Shown here: positions 1 to 9,988 of the stretch, piece after piece
Layout of the letters: each line of letters begins with the position of its first letter
How positions within the stretch are numbered: position 1 is the stretch's first letter
NCBI GenBank assembly: GCA_017465665.1
Contig: JAFTVU010000098.1
Span: 1 to 63,132, forward strand
Source of the DNA: Oscillospiraceae bacterium
GTDB lineage: Bacteria > Bacillota > Clostridia > Oscillospirales > Ruminococcaceae
Direction: 5' to 3'
DNA: 63,132 bases
Made by a program: the position numbers and the translations under genes
The notes under the pieces: generated by a model
The model's database searches: none
What the model was told of the DNA's origin: nothing
Seen by the model: the letters and a program-made list of their open reading frames with translations, nothing else

Positions 1-680
1 ACCTGTCCTGTGATAAAACGGTTTTCGGCAACTGCACGAACTGCAGCAGCGACCTCCTCTGCCCTGCCCAGTCTCATAAGCGGAGTGCTCTCGGCAAGCT
101 CCTGCAGCTCGTCTTCGGAAAGATGAGAGCAGTTCATGGGGCTGTCGATCACACCGGGGGCGATACAGTTGACGGTTATCCCTGATGCGCCAAGCTCCTT
201 TGCAAGAGCCTTTGTCATGCCGATCATTCCGGCCTTTGCGGCGGAATATGCGACCTCGCAGGAAGCTCCGTGTACTCCCCACACGGAGGAGATGTTCACA
301 ACAGCTCCGCTCTTGCGGGATATCATGGACTTCACACACGACTGTGTCATATTGAAGCAGCCTGTGAGGTTTATACCGAGAACTCTGTTCCACTCTTCCT
401 GGGTCATATCCGTGAACAGACCTATGTGAGATATGCCTGCGTTGTTTACGAGGATATCTATATGCCCGTATTCGCGGAGTATCTGCGCCACTGCACAGTC
501 AACGCTTTCCCTGTCAGATATATCTGCTCTGACAGCCCTGCAGCCAAGGCTGCGTTCAAGTGCTTCAGCCGCTTCGCTGCGTGAATTATATGTGATGATA
601 ACATCATCGGTCTTTGCAAACTCGGCTGCTATTGCGCTTCCGATGGCGCCTGTGCCGCCTGTTATCACTACTACGCTCAT
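1..680 (-). CDS. Short-chain dehydrogenase/reductase, FabG-like (3' end outside window)
   Basis: The reading frame starts at ATG 680 and stays open to the window edge, so the C-terminus is missing. The translation has the Rossmann glycine motif TGGTGAIG near residue 7, NNAG near residue 85, the catalytic Ser in NISS and the YSAAK Tyr/Lys pair, so it is a classical SDR. The closest family match is 3-oxoacyl-ACP reductase (FabG), but many sugar or alcohol SDRs look alike. The start codon overlaps the stop of the upstream Clp ATPase gene as ATGA, so it is probably translationally coupled to it. It lies apart from any fatty-acid synthesis genes, so a FabG role is a family-level guess. Confidence 0.85.
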   Translation of the reverse strand, partial: MSVVVITGGTGAIGSAIAAEFAKTDDVIITYNSRSEAAEALERSLGCRAVRADISDRESVDCAVAQILREYGHIDILVNNAGISHIGLFTDMTQEEWNRVLGINLTGCFNMTQSCVKSMISRKSGAVVNISSVWGVHGASCEVAYSAAKAGMIGMTKALAKELGASGITVNCIAPGVIDSPMNCSHLSEDELQELAESTPLMRLGRAEEVAAAVRAVAENRFITGQ

Positions 681-3046
681 TGTGCGTCCACCCTGATATC
701 GTCATTGTCAGCGGTTATGCTTATCTTTGACAGCACCTTATCCGCATTGTCGATAATTGTCTCTGCAATGACATCCTCGATATCGCTGCGGATAACTCTG
801 CGGATATCACGGCCGCCATACTTGCCGCCGTATGCTTTCTTTGCAACAGCCGCATATACGTCATCTGTAATGGTAAGCTCTATCTTCTTCTCGCTAAGCG
901 GCTTTTCAAGCTCGGAAAGCATCAGCTTTGCGATCTCGGCATAAGCTTCCTCGGTGAGCGGTGCAAATGCAACTATCTCATCCACTCTTGCAATGAACTC
1001 GGGGCGCAGGAAATCACGCAGGCCTTTCATGGCGCGCTCCTTGCTCATATCGCCCTCTGTTCTGGAAAATCCGATACCGCCTACAGAGTTGTGACCCGAA
1101 CCTGCATTTGAAGTCATACAGATAACGGTATTTTCAAAGCTGACAGAGCGTCCATGAGCGTCGTTTATCTTACCCTCGTCCAGTATCTGGAGCAGGATGT
1201 TCATAACATCGGGATGCGCCTTTTCTATCTCATCGAAAAGGATAACGGAATAAGGTCTGCGGCGCACCTTTTCGGTGAGCTGTCCTGCGTCATCGTATCC
1301 AACATATCCTGGAGGAGAGCCGATTATCCTTGATACGCTGTGCTTTTCCATATACTCCGACATATCAAGACGGATGAGCGGCTCGACAGAATCAAACATC
1401 TCCTTAGCCAGCACCTTGACAAGCTCTGTCTTACCCACGCCTGTAGGGCCGACAAAGATGAATGAAGCAGGTCTGCGGCGCTCTGTGAGCTGTACTCTGG
1501 TGCGCTTTATTGCCTTTGCGACCAGCTCGCAGGCTTCATCCTGACCGATGACCTTTGCTTTCAGTGCATCCTCAAGACCTGCGATGCGCTTGAACTCGGT
1601 CTCCTTTATCTTATTGGCAGGAATGCCTGTCCACATTTCAATGACCTTGGAAAGATCATCCATCGTTACGCAGACATTCTCCGCCTTTTCCTTTATCTCG
1701 TTTATGCGCTCCTCGTTCCGTGCGATCTTAGCCATTAGCTCCGCACGCTTCTCATAGAACTGCTCATCCGCAGCGTCCATCTGGGATTCCTCCGCATGGA
1801 GCTTTTCAGTTTCTGCCTTGAGCTTCTCATACTCGGTGATATCCTCGTTGACAAGGCTTGCACACGCACAGGATTCATCCAGCAGGTCGATAGCCTTATC
1901 GGGCAGGAAGCGATCATTGATGTAGCGCTCGGAAAGAACTGCGCACATTCTGGTAAGCTCTGAGGATATCTTTACCTTATGGTGGTTCTCGTAGTATTCC
2001 TTGATTCCCTCAAGCAGCTCAACGGTCTCCTCGATGGTGGGCTCGTTGACGGTAACAGGCTGGAAACGGCGCTCCAGAGCGCTGTCCTTTTCAATGTGCT
2101 TGCGGTACTCGTTGAATGTGGTTGCACCGATGACCTGAAGCTCGCCTCTGGAAAGGGCAGGCTTGAACATGTTAGCGGCGTTCATCGTGCCCTCGGAATC
2201 GCCTGTACCGACAAGATTGTGCACCTCATCAATAAACAGGATGATATTGCCTGCATTCTTTACCTCATCTATAAGAGCCTTTACCCTGCTCTCAAACTGA
2301 CCACGGAACTGTGTTCCTGCGATAAGCGCTGTGAGATCGAGCAGATACAGCTCCTTGCCCTGAAGTCTGAACGGAACATCTCCGCTGACAAGGCGAAGTG
2401 CAATACCCTCTGCAATAGCGGTCTTACCGACACCGGGTTCACCGATAAGGCAGGGATTGTTCTTGCTTCTTCTGGAAAGTATCTGGAGAACACGGTTAAT
2501 CTCACGATCTCTGCCGATGATACGGTCTATCTTGCCGTCCTTTGCTTTTCTGGTAAGATTTGTGCAGAATGTTTCAAGGTTGCGGCGCTTCTTGTCTGTT
2601 TTTTCCTTTTTCTTTGGCTTCTTCTCACCGCCGTCAGCGGCAGCGTCACCGCTCTCGCTGCTCTGTGAGGAGCTGCCGAAGATTCCCTTGAGGAAGCTCG
2701 GGAGCGTATTTGCTCCACCGCTCTCAAACATATCCTCGGAATCGTCATCGTCATCGTCATCATCAGCGTCTGCTGTAATGCCCATCAGCTCGGAGGCGAT
2801 ATCGCCAAGTCCAAGCTGCTGCATGAGCTCGCTGTCGGGCTTGCCGTCTTCATCGAACACGGCATTGTATGCATTATCGAAATCCTCCTCGGATATACCC
2901 ATCTGCTTGAGAGATTCGGTTATCTGCGGGAGATTCATCTCCTTTGCACATTTGAAGCATAAGCCCTCGTTCTTGCGCTCAGTACCCGAAAGTGTGGATA
3001 TGAACATGACCGCCGGGCGCTTTTTACATCTTGTACACATCATCAT
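677..3046 (-). CDS. ClpE/ClpC-type AAA+ unfoldase (Clp protease ATP-binding subunit)
   Basis: This 789-residue protein carries two AAA+ modules: the first Walker A is GEPGVGKT near residue 200 and the second GPTGVGKT near residue 525, followed by the ClpB/C-type C-terminal domain. It should unfold substrates for ClpP. The N-terminus lacks the usual Clp_N repeats. Instead it has a zinc-finger-like set of cysteines (C4, C7, C30, C33), as in ClpE, then an acidic run (about residues 90-105) and a Lys-rich linker. The middle region has a short coiled coil. Three Met codons begin the frame, with an AGGTGA site about 12 nt upstream. The ClpE label rests on the N-terminal cysteines; ClpC is the alternative. 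Confidence 0.9.
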   Translation of the reverse strand: MMMCTRCKKRPAVMFISTLSGTERKNEGLCFKCAKEMNLPQITESLKQMGISEEDFDNAYNAVFDEDGKPDSELMQQLGLGDIASELMGITADADDDDDDDDSEDMFESGGANTLPSFLKGIFGSSSQSSESGDAAADGGEKKPKKKEKTDKKRRNLETFCTNLTRKAKDGKIDRIIGRDREINRVLQILSRRSKNNPCLIGEPGVGKTAIAEGIALRLVSGDVPFRLQGKELYLLDLTALIAGTQFRGQFESRVKALIDEVKNAGNIILFIDEVHNLVGTGDSEGTMNAANMFKPALSRGELQVIGATTFNEYRKHIEKDSALERRFQPVTVNEPTIEETVELLEGIKEYYENHHKVKISSELTRMCAVLSERYINDRFLPDKAIDLLDESCACASLVNEDITEYEKLKAETEKLHAEESQMDAADEQFYEKRAELMAKIARNEERINEIKEKAENVCVTMDDLSKVIEMWTGIPANKIKETEFKRIAGLEDALKAKVIGQDEACELVAKAIKRTRVQLTERRRPASFIFVGPTGVGKTELVKVLAKEMFDSVEPLIRLDMSEYMEKHSVSRIIGSPPGYVGYDDAGQLTEKVRRRPYSVILFDEIEKAHPDVMNILLQILDEGKINDAHGRSVSFENTVICMTSNAGSGHNSVGGIGFSRTEGDMSKERAMKGLRDFLRPEFIARVDEIVAFAPLTEEAYAEIAKLMLSELEKPLSEKKIELTITDDVYAAVAKKAYGGKYGGRDIRRVIRSDIEDVIAETIIDNADKVLSKISITADNDDIRVDAQ

Positions 3047-3071
3047 AATTAATAATCACCTAATTTCTGTA

Positions 3072-4106
3072 TCAGCTGATGAAGTTCAGGAATTCAAAAT
3101 CATAGAAGAAGCTGAATATCATCGTACTATCTATCACGGCATTATTGAAGAAGATAATATTGCCGCCGCTCATCACAACTATCACTCTAACCAGCAGACA
3201 TACCACACAGACTGTGATCAATCCCTGAACGATACCCACAAGTCCGCCGCAGAATGAATTGAAGCCGCCTATCACAGGGATCTTGTTCACGAACTTCAGC
3301 ATCTTTGCCACGAGATTGAGGATTATCACCACTGCAAAGAATATCACTGAGAACACGATAGTCTGTACCGTAACATTAAAGCAGGGCTTTACGATGCCGT
3401 CGATCACCGCATCACGGATATTCACATGAGCGCTCTGCATAATGAGCACGATGGAACGCAGCGGCTCGATGCTGCCTGCAGATATCTGCGCAGACATATC
3501 ACCAAAAAAGAACGGTACTGCTTCGCCTACACTGTCAGTAAAGGTAATAAAAGCACGATAGATCTCACTGTTCTGCATATTAATTGCGATCACCTGTGCT
3601 GTTATCATCTGACCGAGACCGTATCTGTTTATATCGGTCATCGTAAACTCGGCTGTTTTTCCGTTCATCGCCGAAAGATCAGCGTCTGCGGCAATTCCGA
3701 ACTTTGTCAGATCCACAGCTTCTATACCTGTTTCGCTAAGGTCAACAGACGAAAGATCGAACAGCGCCTTGTTCGTACCCGAATAATTCGGCTCGATATC
3801 CTCCACAGCAACTCCGTTTACACGGACTGTACTGAAATCAACATTCTCGATGCCATCCATTACAACAGAGCCCATCACTTCATCAATAGCGATGTTCACT
3901 GTCTGCTTTACGGGCTGTTCTACATACGAAGTGTATATAGTATCGCTGATAGGCTTGCTCAAGGTCATAGCACAGATAAATCCGACTACAACCGCCGCCA
4001 GACCCACGACCGCGCTTGCAAAGCCTCTTTTAAGACCCGAAAACAGCATACCTATCAGTATTGCCGCTACCGCAAGGTCATATACTAATGCAAATTGGGT
4101 TCCCAT
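3072..4106 (-). CDS. CvpA-family-like membrane protein
   Basis: The 344-residue product has hydrophobic segments near residues 8-25 and 30-50, then a roughly 150-residue soluble insert, and two or more membrane spans near residues 245-320. The opening, with a short hydrophobic helix followed by LKRGFASAVVGLAAVVVGF, resembles CvpA (colicin V production) family proteins, whose biochemical role is not settled. The large extracytoplasmic insert is longer than in typical CvpA (about 160-220 residues in total). It lies between a membrane beta-propeller-like gene and the Clp ATPase gene, with short gaps, in one co-directional run. Confidence 0.7.
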   Translation of the reverse strand: MGTQFALVYDLAVAAILIGMLFSGLKRGFASAVVGLAAVVVGFICAMTLSKPISDTIYTSYVEQPVKQTVNIAIDEVMGSVVMDGIENVDFSTVRVNGVAVEDIEPNYSGTNKALFDLSSVDLSETGIEAVDLTKFGIAADADLSAMNGKTAEFTMTDINRYGLGQMITAQVIAINMQNSEIYRAFITFTDSVGEAVPFFFGDMSAQISAGSIEPLRSIVLIMQSAHVNIRDAVIDGIVKPCFNVTVQTIVFSVIFFAVVIILNLVAKMLKFVNKIPVIGGFNSFCGGLVGIVQGLITVCVVCLLVRVIVVMSGGNIIFFNNAVIDSTMIFSFFYDFEFLNFIS

Positions 4107-4142
4107 AGTTCTCCTTTCGTATGCCTTATACTGATATCAGTA

Positions 4143-5348
4143 TTACAGCGCTATACGCTGCACCTCGTTATAGCCGAGGAGATAGGCATACCCGTTCATA
4201 ACGATAACATCGGAATACACATCATCCAGTGCATATTCTTTAAGAGGCTGTAGCTTATCATTATAAGATGAAAGCTTATTGCCTGAAAGCACATAGCATA
4301 TTCCGTTATCCTCACACACGCTTGTTAATTTCTCTATATATAATTCCGCAGGGGCTGCAAGATCGCTCTTGTACACAGCCAGCACATCGCCGCTGGAACC
4401 AGAATCACTGAACACGACTGTACGAAGCTCATCCCATTCGGGGATATCGGAAATGCTTCTCGCAAAACCGCCTGCCGCAAGTTGCTCGCCTGTTTCGGTG
4501 TTGTATACGGCACAGCCGTTTCCTGTTGCTACGAACAGTCCCTCACTGCAAAGTCCCATCTCATAGGAGATATCGCTGCCTGCAAAGACGCGCCATATCT
4601 CTGATTCTGCATTATCCAGATCAAATCTGTAGAGGTACAGGCGAAGATCTCCGCCCTGAGAGCCGAGAGCAGTTACATAGATGCTCTCGTCATCCTCCGA
4701 GAAGCATACCTGCATTATCTTATAGTCGGGAGAAGCCCAGCGGAATATCTGCTTACCCTCCGCATTGAATACATAAAGGTAATTGGAATACCTTGTGGAT
4801 GTAGTAACTACGGCACAACGCTCATCATTGCCTATCTGTGCAAATACTATGCTATCCTCAAGAGTATTGGTGTATACCTGCTCGGTACGGGAATAAAAAT
4901 TCATTTCCTTACCGTTCTTATCATAAACAACGATACGTTTATCATTGGAATCGGCAACAGGATTCTGAAATCCATGCTGGATATCCGTTATCTGAGCGCC
5001 CTCGTTATTATATGTATAGATATAGGTATCAGTCAGCAGGTAGAAGCTGTCGCCCAGCTCGTCAAGCACATAGCCTGCACTGCCGGGAAGCTCTACAGGG
5101 AAGCCGCCCTCGCCTACATCCAGTGCCGCATCCTTGAGCGGTGCGATTATCTTGCTCCAGTTCAGTGCAATAAGCAGCACTATCAGAACAAGCAGGATAA
5201 TTACCGCTATATTAAAAGCTATCTTCTGTCTGGCTCTTTTCTTTCTGAAGCTGTTGATGTCATTGCGCTTATCCAGACGCTTTTTTGCCTGCTCTTCAGC
5301 AGGACGCTCGGTATTTTTAGCTTTCAGCTTATCTTTATTCTTTTCCAT
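4143..5348 (-). CDS. Single-pass membrane protein with beta-propeller-like repeats (DUF5711-like)
   Basis: The 401-residue protein begins with about 45 highly charged residues rich in Lys, Arg and Glu. One transmembrane helix follows (about residues 46-64), then about 330 residues of repeated short beta-strand patterns with recurring Tyr and Asp-Gly turns, as expected for a WD/PQQ-like propeller. The topology suggests a cytoplasmic charged tail and an outside propeller. No catalytic motif is visible. Its place between the CvpA-like gene and truA fits the DUF5711 family that I recall from Ruminococcus-like genomes; that name needs a profile search. Function unknown. Confidence 0.65.
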   Translation of the reverse strand: MEKNKDKLKAKNTERPAEEQAKKRLDKRNDINSFRKKRARQKIAFNIAVIILLVLIVLLIALNWSKIIAPLKDAALDVGEGGFPVELPGSAGYVLDELGDSFYLLTDTYIYTYNNEGAQITDIQHGFQNPVADSNDKRIVVYDKNGKEMNFYSRTEQVYTNTLEDSIVFAQIGNDERCAVVTTSTRYSNYLYVFNAEGKQIFRWASPDYKIMQVCFSEDDESIYVTALGSQGGDLRLYLYRFDLDNAESEIWRVFAGSDISYEMGLCSEGLFVATGNGCAVYNTETGEQLAAGGFARSISDIPEWDELRTVVFSDSGSSGDVLAVYKSDLAAPAELYIEKLTSVCEDNGICYVLSGNKLSSYNDKLQPLKEYALDDVYSDVIVMNGYAYLLGYNEVQRIAL

Positions 5349-5392
5349 TTCAATACTTCACCATCCTTGTAAGATAAAACGGAATATAAATA

Positions 5393-6136
5393 TCAATAGA
5401 ATACCTTGTTCAGATACAGACCCTCAGGCGGAAGAGTAATACCGCTGAGCGCTCTGTCCCCTGTTTCAAGGGCATGCAAGATATCCTGCTCTGTACGCTT
5501 GCCCTCGCTTATATAGATCAGAGTGCCTGTGACTATCCTCACCATGTTGTAGAGGAAGCCGTTGCCGCTGATGCGGACCTCGCACTGTCCATCGTGCTCT
5601 GTGACGGTTATATCATAGATAGTACGCACTGTGGACTTCATGCGTGCTTTTCCCTCAGCACGGCAGAAGCCGCCGAAATCATGCTCGCCGATAAGCAGCT
5701 TTGCCGCTTTGTTCATGGCTTCTATATCAAGCTTGTAGGGGTAATGATACGCAAGCTGCTGCATGAAAACATCACGCTGCGGCTTGTTATTTATGATATA
5801 CACGTACTCCTTGCCTTTTGCACAGTAGCGTGCGTGGAAATCGTCATCGGCCTCCTCACAGGAGAGCACTGCGATATCAGGCGGAAGCAATGTGTTCATT
5901 CCCTTTACAAAGCCCTCGCAAGGGACACGGTTATCGATATGCACATTGAAGCAGAATTCCCGCGCATGAACTCCCGTATCCGTTCTGGAGCAGCCGTATA
6001 TTACAGGAGCAGGTATCTTCAGCAGCTTGCCGATGGCTTTCTCCACCGTTTCCTGAACGGTCACGGCGTTATCCTGCCGCTGAAAGCCGTGATAGGCTGC
6101 TCCGTTGTATGCAATAAATACTTTCAGATTTCTCAT
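5393..6136 (-). CDS. truA: tRNA pseudouridine(38-40) synthase TruA
   Basis: TruA converts uridines 38-40 of the tRNA anticodon stem to pseudouridine. The 247-residue length is normal for the family. The catalytic aspartate sits in CSRTDTGVHA at Asp53, and the N-terminal IAYNGAAYHGFQRQ and the later GNGFLYNMVRIVTGT motifs are classic TruA. It follows ecfT closely in the same direction. Pairing of truA with ECF transporter genes is common in Firmicutes, although the ribosomal protein genes often found with them are absent here. Confidence 0.95.
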   Translation of the reverse strand: MRNLKVFIAYNGAAYHGFQRQDNAVTVQETVEKAIGKLLKIPAPVIYGCSRTDTGVHAREFCFNVHIDNRVPCEGFVKGMNTLLPPDIAVLSCEEADDDFHARYCAKGKEYVYIINNKPQRDVFMQQLAYHYPYKLDIEAMNKAAKLLIGEHDFGGFCRAEGKARMKSTVRTIYDITVTEHDGQCEVRISGNGFLYNMVRIVTGTLIYISEGKRTEQDILHALETGDRALSGITLPPEGLYLNKVFY

Positions 6137-6155
6137 TATCTCTCCGACAAAACAG

Positions 6156-6968
6156 TTAAGGGAGTATGGGGAAGCAGTTTATTACTATAACTCCCGCCAG
6201 CAATGTCAGCATCACAATAATTGCGATATAATCACGCGGGGCTGTCTTAAGCTGCCTGAGTCTTGTTCTTCCCTCTCCGCCGCGGTAACAGCGGCATTCC
6301 ATCGCAGTCGCAAGCTCACTCGCACGCTTAAATGCCGATACGAACAAAGGTATCAGCACGGGCACAAGTGCCTTTGCTTTCTTTATCAGACCGCCGCTGT
6401 CAAGCTCAGCTCCCCTTGCTTTCTGGGCTGCCATGATCTTGTCTGTTTCCTCCACCAGTGTAGGGATAAAGCGCAGTGCGATAGTCATCATCATGGAAAG
6501 CTCATGCACGGGGAACTTTATCTTCTTAAGCGGTGAGAGCAGACGTTCAATGGCATCTGTCAGCATTATGGGAGACGTAGTATATGTCAGCAGCGACATT
6601 CCGACTATCAGCGAGATAACACGTATCAGCATGAATGTAGCCATGCGGATACCCTCGGGATAGACAGATATCACCCACCACTGGAACAGCGGTGTTTCTC
6701 CCTTGATGAAGAGCAGGTTCAAAAGACCTGTGAATATCATCAGCGGAAGTATCGGCTTTAAGCTCTTCAGTATCATTATCAGCTTTATGCCTGACAGGAT
6801 GTAACAGAACACCATGAAAAGCACGCTGACAAGCAGACCTGTATAGCTCTGTGCGGAAAATATGATCACCAGATACAAGATATCCAGCAATATTTTTACG
6901 CGGCTGTCAAGCCTGTGTATGACAGAATTTCCGGGGAAATACTGTCCTATCGTTATATCCTTTATCAT
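6156..6968 (-). CDS. ecfT: Energy-coupling factor transporter transmembrane protein EcfT
   Basis: EcfT is the membrane scaffold of group II ECF vitamin/cofactor importers; it couples the EcfA ATPases to interchangeable substrate-binding S components. The 270-residue protein has about five to six hydrophobic segments and the coupling-helix signature in the C-terminal half: the stretch [11 protein letters not shown] matches the first Ala-Arg-Gly motif, and [13 protein letters not shown] matches the second. The start overlaps the end of the EcfA fusion gene as ATGA. No S component lies in the window, so the substrate is not determined; the core complex probably serves several S proteins. Confidence 0.93.
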   Translation of the reverse strand: MIKDITIGQYFPGNSVIHRLDSRVKILLDILYLVIIFSAQSYTGLLVSVLFMVFCYILSGIKLIMILKSLKPILPLMIFTGLLNLLFIKGETPLFQWWVISVYPEGIRMATFMLIRVISLIVGMSLLTYTTSPIMLTDAIERLLSPLKKIKFPVHELSMMMTIALRFIPTLVEETDKIMAAQKARGAELDSGGLIKKAKALVPVLIPLFVSAFKRASELATAMECRCYRGGEGRTRLRQLKTAPRDYIAIIVMLTLLAGVIVINCFPILP

Positions 6969-8731
6969 TTGCTCTGTCCTTTTATAAGAGGCAGCAGTCT
7001 TTCCGCTGCTCTTTCTGTTGTATAAATATCATTTCCTATATCTGTTCCGAGATCGCGCAGGATGTGGGACATCCTTGTTATCTGCGGTACATCAAGACCT
7101 ATTCGTGCAAGCTCGTCTGTGCGCTCGAATACTCTGTCTGTATCGTCATAGCAGAACAGCTTTGCCTTGTTCATTACAAGCACCTTTGAAGCATACCGCA
7201 CGATATCCTCCATAGAATGGGATACCAGCAGTATAGTCTTGCCTGAGCGCTTATGGTACTCCTTGATGCGGTCAAGTATCTTTTCCCTGCCCTTAGGGTC
7301 AAGACCTGCCGCAGGCTCGTCCAGGATGAGCACCTGCGGATCCATTGCAAGAACGCCTGCCAGTGCAACTCTGCGCTGCTGTCCGCCTGAAAGCTCAAAG
7401 GGTGAGCGCTCCAGCAGATGGAGTATATCCATGCTCTCCGCTGCTTCATGCACGCGCCTGTTTATCTCCTCATCGGAAAGCCCCATGTTCTTCGGGCCGT
7501 AGGCTATATCCTTTGCAACAGTTTCCTCAAAGAGCTGATGCTCGGAATACTGGAACACAAGGCCTACCTTGAAACGGATATCACGTATATTTACGCTCTT
7601 ATCCCAGATACTGATGCCATCGACAAGCACTTCGCCTGATGTGGGCTTTACAAGTCCGTTGAGGTGCTGTATCAGCGTGGATTTGCCGCTGCCCGTGTGT
7701 CCGATTATGCCGACAAACTCGCCCTTTTCGATATTCAGGGTGACGTTATCAACGGCTGTTTTTTCAAAGGGTGTGCCGACGCTGTATTTATATGTGAGAT
7801 CGCGCACGGTTATTATTCCGCCGTCAGCAGGCTCCGGGGTATCTATGTGCTGTACGCCCGAAAGATCTGCTTTCGCGCCCTTTGTCAGCGCAGAGATAGC
7901 CTCTGCACACTCCTGCTCATATATAAGCTCGTTGGAGATATCCACACCGCCGTCACGCAGCATATATGCAAGCTCCGTCACCTGTGGAACATCCAGACCG
8001 ACTGCTTTCAGCTCCTGCATTCGGGAGAATATCTTTTTGGGAACATCGTCCATTATTATCCTGCCCTTGTCCATTACAACGACACGGTCAGCCTGTGCAG
8101 CCTCATCCATGTAATGGGTGATAAGGATAACGGTTATTCCCTTATCCTTATTAAGGTGCTTGATGGTCTTCATTATCTCGCGTCTGCCCTTGGGGTCAAG
8201 CATGGCGGTAGGCTCATCCATGACGATACAGCGCGGCTGCATGGCGATGATTCCCGCAATGGCGATACGCTGCTTCTGTCCGCCCGAAAGCTGATGCGGC
8301 GCGTGCTCGCGGAATTCATACATATCCACCTGCTTCAGTGCATAATCCACACGCTCACGTATCTCCTCGGGAGGTACGCCGAGGTTTTCAGGTGCGAAAG
8401 CCACATCCTCCTCCACGATGGTAGCCACAAGCTGATTATCGGGATTCTGGAATACCATGCCCACTGTCTGGCGGATATCGAACAGGCGCTCTTCATCGGC
8501 TGTGTCGATACCGTCAACAGTTACTGTGCCCTCTGTGGGTACAAGTATCGCATTGAACAGCTTTGCAAGAGTGGATTTACCGCAGCCGTTATGACCCAGA
8601 ACAGCAAGGAACTGTCCCTCGGGAACGGTGAGGTCTATTCTTTTGAGAACGCTGTTGCGCTCGATCTCATTGCCCTCTTCATCACGGGTGATGTAATCAA
8701 AGCTGAGGTTGTCTACTTCAATAATGTTCAA
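6965..8731 (-). CDS. Fused two-domain ECF transporter ATPase (EcfA1-EcfA2)
   Basis: One 588-residue polypeptide holds two complete ABC ATPase domains. The first has Walker [10 protein letters not shown] (about residue 47), signature LSGGQKQR and Walker [14 protein letters not shown]. The second has GHTGSGKST (about residue 343), LSGGQQRR and [13 protein letters not shown]. In most Firmicutes EcfA1 and EcfA2 are separate genes; here they form one chain joined by a linker of about 50 residues. Both halves end with a similar segment (VPQxTxMxxxLRDxGxDI...N), typical of EcfA C-termini, which supports duplication plus fusion rather than a mis-called frame. It energises EcfT, encoded next door. Confidence 0.93.
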   Translation of the reverse strand: MNIIEVDNLSFDYITRDEEGNEIERNSVLKRIDLTVPEGQFLAVLGHNGCGKSTLAKLFNAILVPTEGTVTVDGIDTADEERLFDIRQTVGMVFQNPDNQLVATIVEEDVAFAPENLGVPPEEIRERVDYALKQVDMYEFREHAPHQLSGGQKQRIAIAGIIAMQPRCIVMDEPTAMLDPKGRREIMKTIKHLNKDKGITVILITHYMDEAAQADRVVVMDKGRIIMDDVPKKIFSRMQELKAVGLDVPQVTELAYMLRDGGVDISNELIYEQECAEAISALTKGAKADLSGVQHIDTPEPADGGIITVRDLTYKYSVGTPFEKTAVDNVTLNIEKGEFVGIIGHTGSGKSTLIQHLNGLVKPTSGEVLVDGISIWDKSVNIRDIRFKVGLVFQYSEHQLFEETVAKDIAYGPKNMGLSDEEINRRVHEAAESMDILHLLERSPFELSGGQQRRVALAGVLAMDPQVLILDEPAAGLDPKGREKILDRIKEYHKRSGKTILLVSHSMEDIVRYASKVLVMNKAKLFCYDDTDRVFERTDELARIGLDVPQITRMSHILRDLGTDIGNDIYTTERAAERLLPLIKGQSK

Positions 8732-8755
8732 ATCTGTATCCTCTGTTATTATATA

Positions 8756-9622
8756 TTAAAGGAATTTTACTATTGCGGTGCTTCCGCAGGGCAGCGGCAT
8801 ACCTGTCTGCTGCACGGGAAGTCCTATCTCCTCGGAGATTATCTCGATATTGAAACGCTTACCGACTGTCTGCTGGAGAAGATAGCTCATTACAGACGCG
8901 GAAAGTCCTGTTGTGTAGCTGTTGAGCAGGATAAACAGCGGCTTATCGGAAAGAAGCTGTGTTATCATCACCATCAGGTCGTAGATATTATCCTCTAAGC
9001 GCCACATCTCGCCGTTTGTTCCTCTGCCGTAGCTGGGAGGATCAAGGATGATGCCGTCGTAACGAGTGCCGCGGCGGATCTCTCTGCCGATGAACTTAAC
9101 AGCATCGTCAACTATCCAGCGGATGGGCTTATCGGAAAGCCCTGACAGCTTTGCGTTTGTGCGTGCCCAGTCCACCATGCCCTTGACTGCGTCACAGTGG
9201 CATACGGATGCGCCTGCCTTTGCGCAGGCAAGAGTTGCGCCGCCTGTGTAAGCAAAGAGGTTCAGCACGTTTATGGGTCTGTTGGCGTTCTTTATCTCGT
9301 TCATGCAGTAATCCCAGTTTACAGCCTGCTCGGGGAAAAGACCCGTGTGCTTGAAGCCTGTGGGCTTTACCATAAACGTTAGCTCGCCGTACTTTATCTG
9401 CCAGCTCTCAGGAAGCTTTCTGCGGTAATCCCACGAGCCGCCGCCCTGAGAGGAGCGGTTATACTTTGCGTGGGCGGTATGCCACTCGGCAGCCTCGCCC
9501 TCGCACTTCCAGATTATCTGCGGATCGGGACGGATGAGCGTTACATCGCCCCAACGCTCCAGACGCTCTCCATCGGAGGTATCTATAAGGCAGTAATCCT
9601 GCCACTTATCGGAAATTCTCAT
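8756..9622 (-). CDS. Class I SAM-dependent methyltransferase, RlmI/RlmK-like (COG1092 type)
   Basis: The 288-residue protein has a Rossmann methyltransferase core: NLFAYTGGATLACAKAGA (motif I), an acidic motif II, and the catalytic DPPSYGRG (motif IV) near residue 190, as in 23S rRNA cytosine methyltransferases of the RlmI/RlmK group. The N-terminal part matches the short-form members that lack a PUA domain. RNA methylation is the likely role, but target and position cannot be read from the sequence. It starts 13 bp after the preceding small gene in the same direction. Confidence 0.85.
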   Translation of the reverse strand: MRISDKWQDYCLIDTSDGERLERWGDVTLIRPDPQIIWKCEGEAAEWHTAHAKYNRSSQGGGSWDYRRKLPESWQIKYGELTFMVKPTGFKHTGLFPEQAVNWDYCMNEIKNANRPINVLNLFAYTGGATLACAKAGASVCHCDAVKGMVDWARTNAKLSGLSDKPIRWIVDDAVKFIGREIRRGTRYDGIILDPPSYGRGTNGEMWRLEDNIYDLMVMITQLLSDKPLFILLNSYTTGLSASVMSYLLQQTVGKRFNIEIISEEIGLPVQQTGMPLPCGSTAIVKFL

Positions 9623-9635
9623 GTTTTGTCGTCCT

Positions 9636-9971
9636 TTATACTTCGTATTTTTTCAGTACATCAGTTATCGTATCAAGAAAAGCCTCTTCGCCGAATGTGT
9701 TCAGCTTGAAGAACACAGCCTGACTGCCGCCTGAGGAAATTGCGGAACAGAACAGCCTGCCACCATTTTCAACAAGAGTTATATTAAGGCTGACACGATT
9801 GCTTCCAACAACCGAATAACGTTCATAGACCCGTACAGCACATCTGAAATCACTGCCCGAAAAATGCGATTCATCCTCTAATTCAGCTGTAAGACTTTTT
9901 GTTGCCGCTTCGTCAAGCTCAGAAAGTATGGTGTTGAAATCTCCTCTGAGTTCACATTCGTACTTTGCCAT
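9636..9971 (-). CDS. Small uncharacterised protein (DUF6054-like)
   Basis: The 111-residue soluble protein starts MAKYECELRGDF and shows alternating alpha/beta segments with no signal peptide, membrane span or catalytic motif. It resembles short proteins that I remember as DUF6054, but I could not verify this. It sits 17 bp downstream of glmM and 13 bp upstream of the methyltransferase gene, inside the long minus-strand run, with an AGGA-type ribosome site, so it is very likely expressed. Function unknown. Confidence 0.75.
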   Translation of the reverse strand: MAKYECELRGDFNTILSELDEAATKSLTAELEDESHFSGSDFRCAVRVYERYSVVGSNRVSLNITLVENGGRLFCSAISSGGSQAVFFKLNTFGEEAFLDTITDVLKKYEV

Positions 9972-9988
9972 TCGATTCCTCCGTATTA

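Noticed and set aside
7664-8998. Long plus-strand open frame (444 codons) opposite the EcfA and methyltransferase genes
   Set aside because: It is a shadow of strongly supported minus-strand genes, has no domain resemblance and is rich in His, Tyr and Cys.
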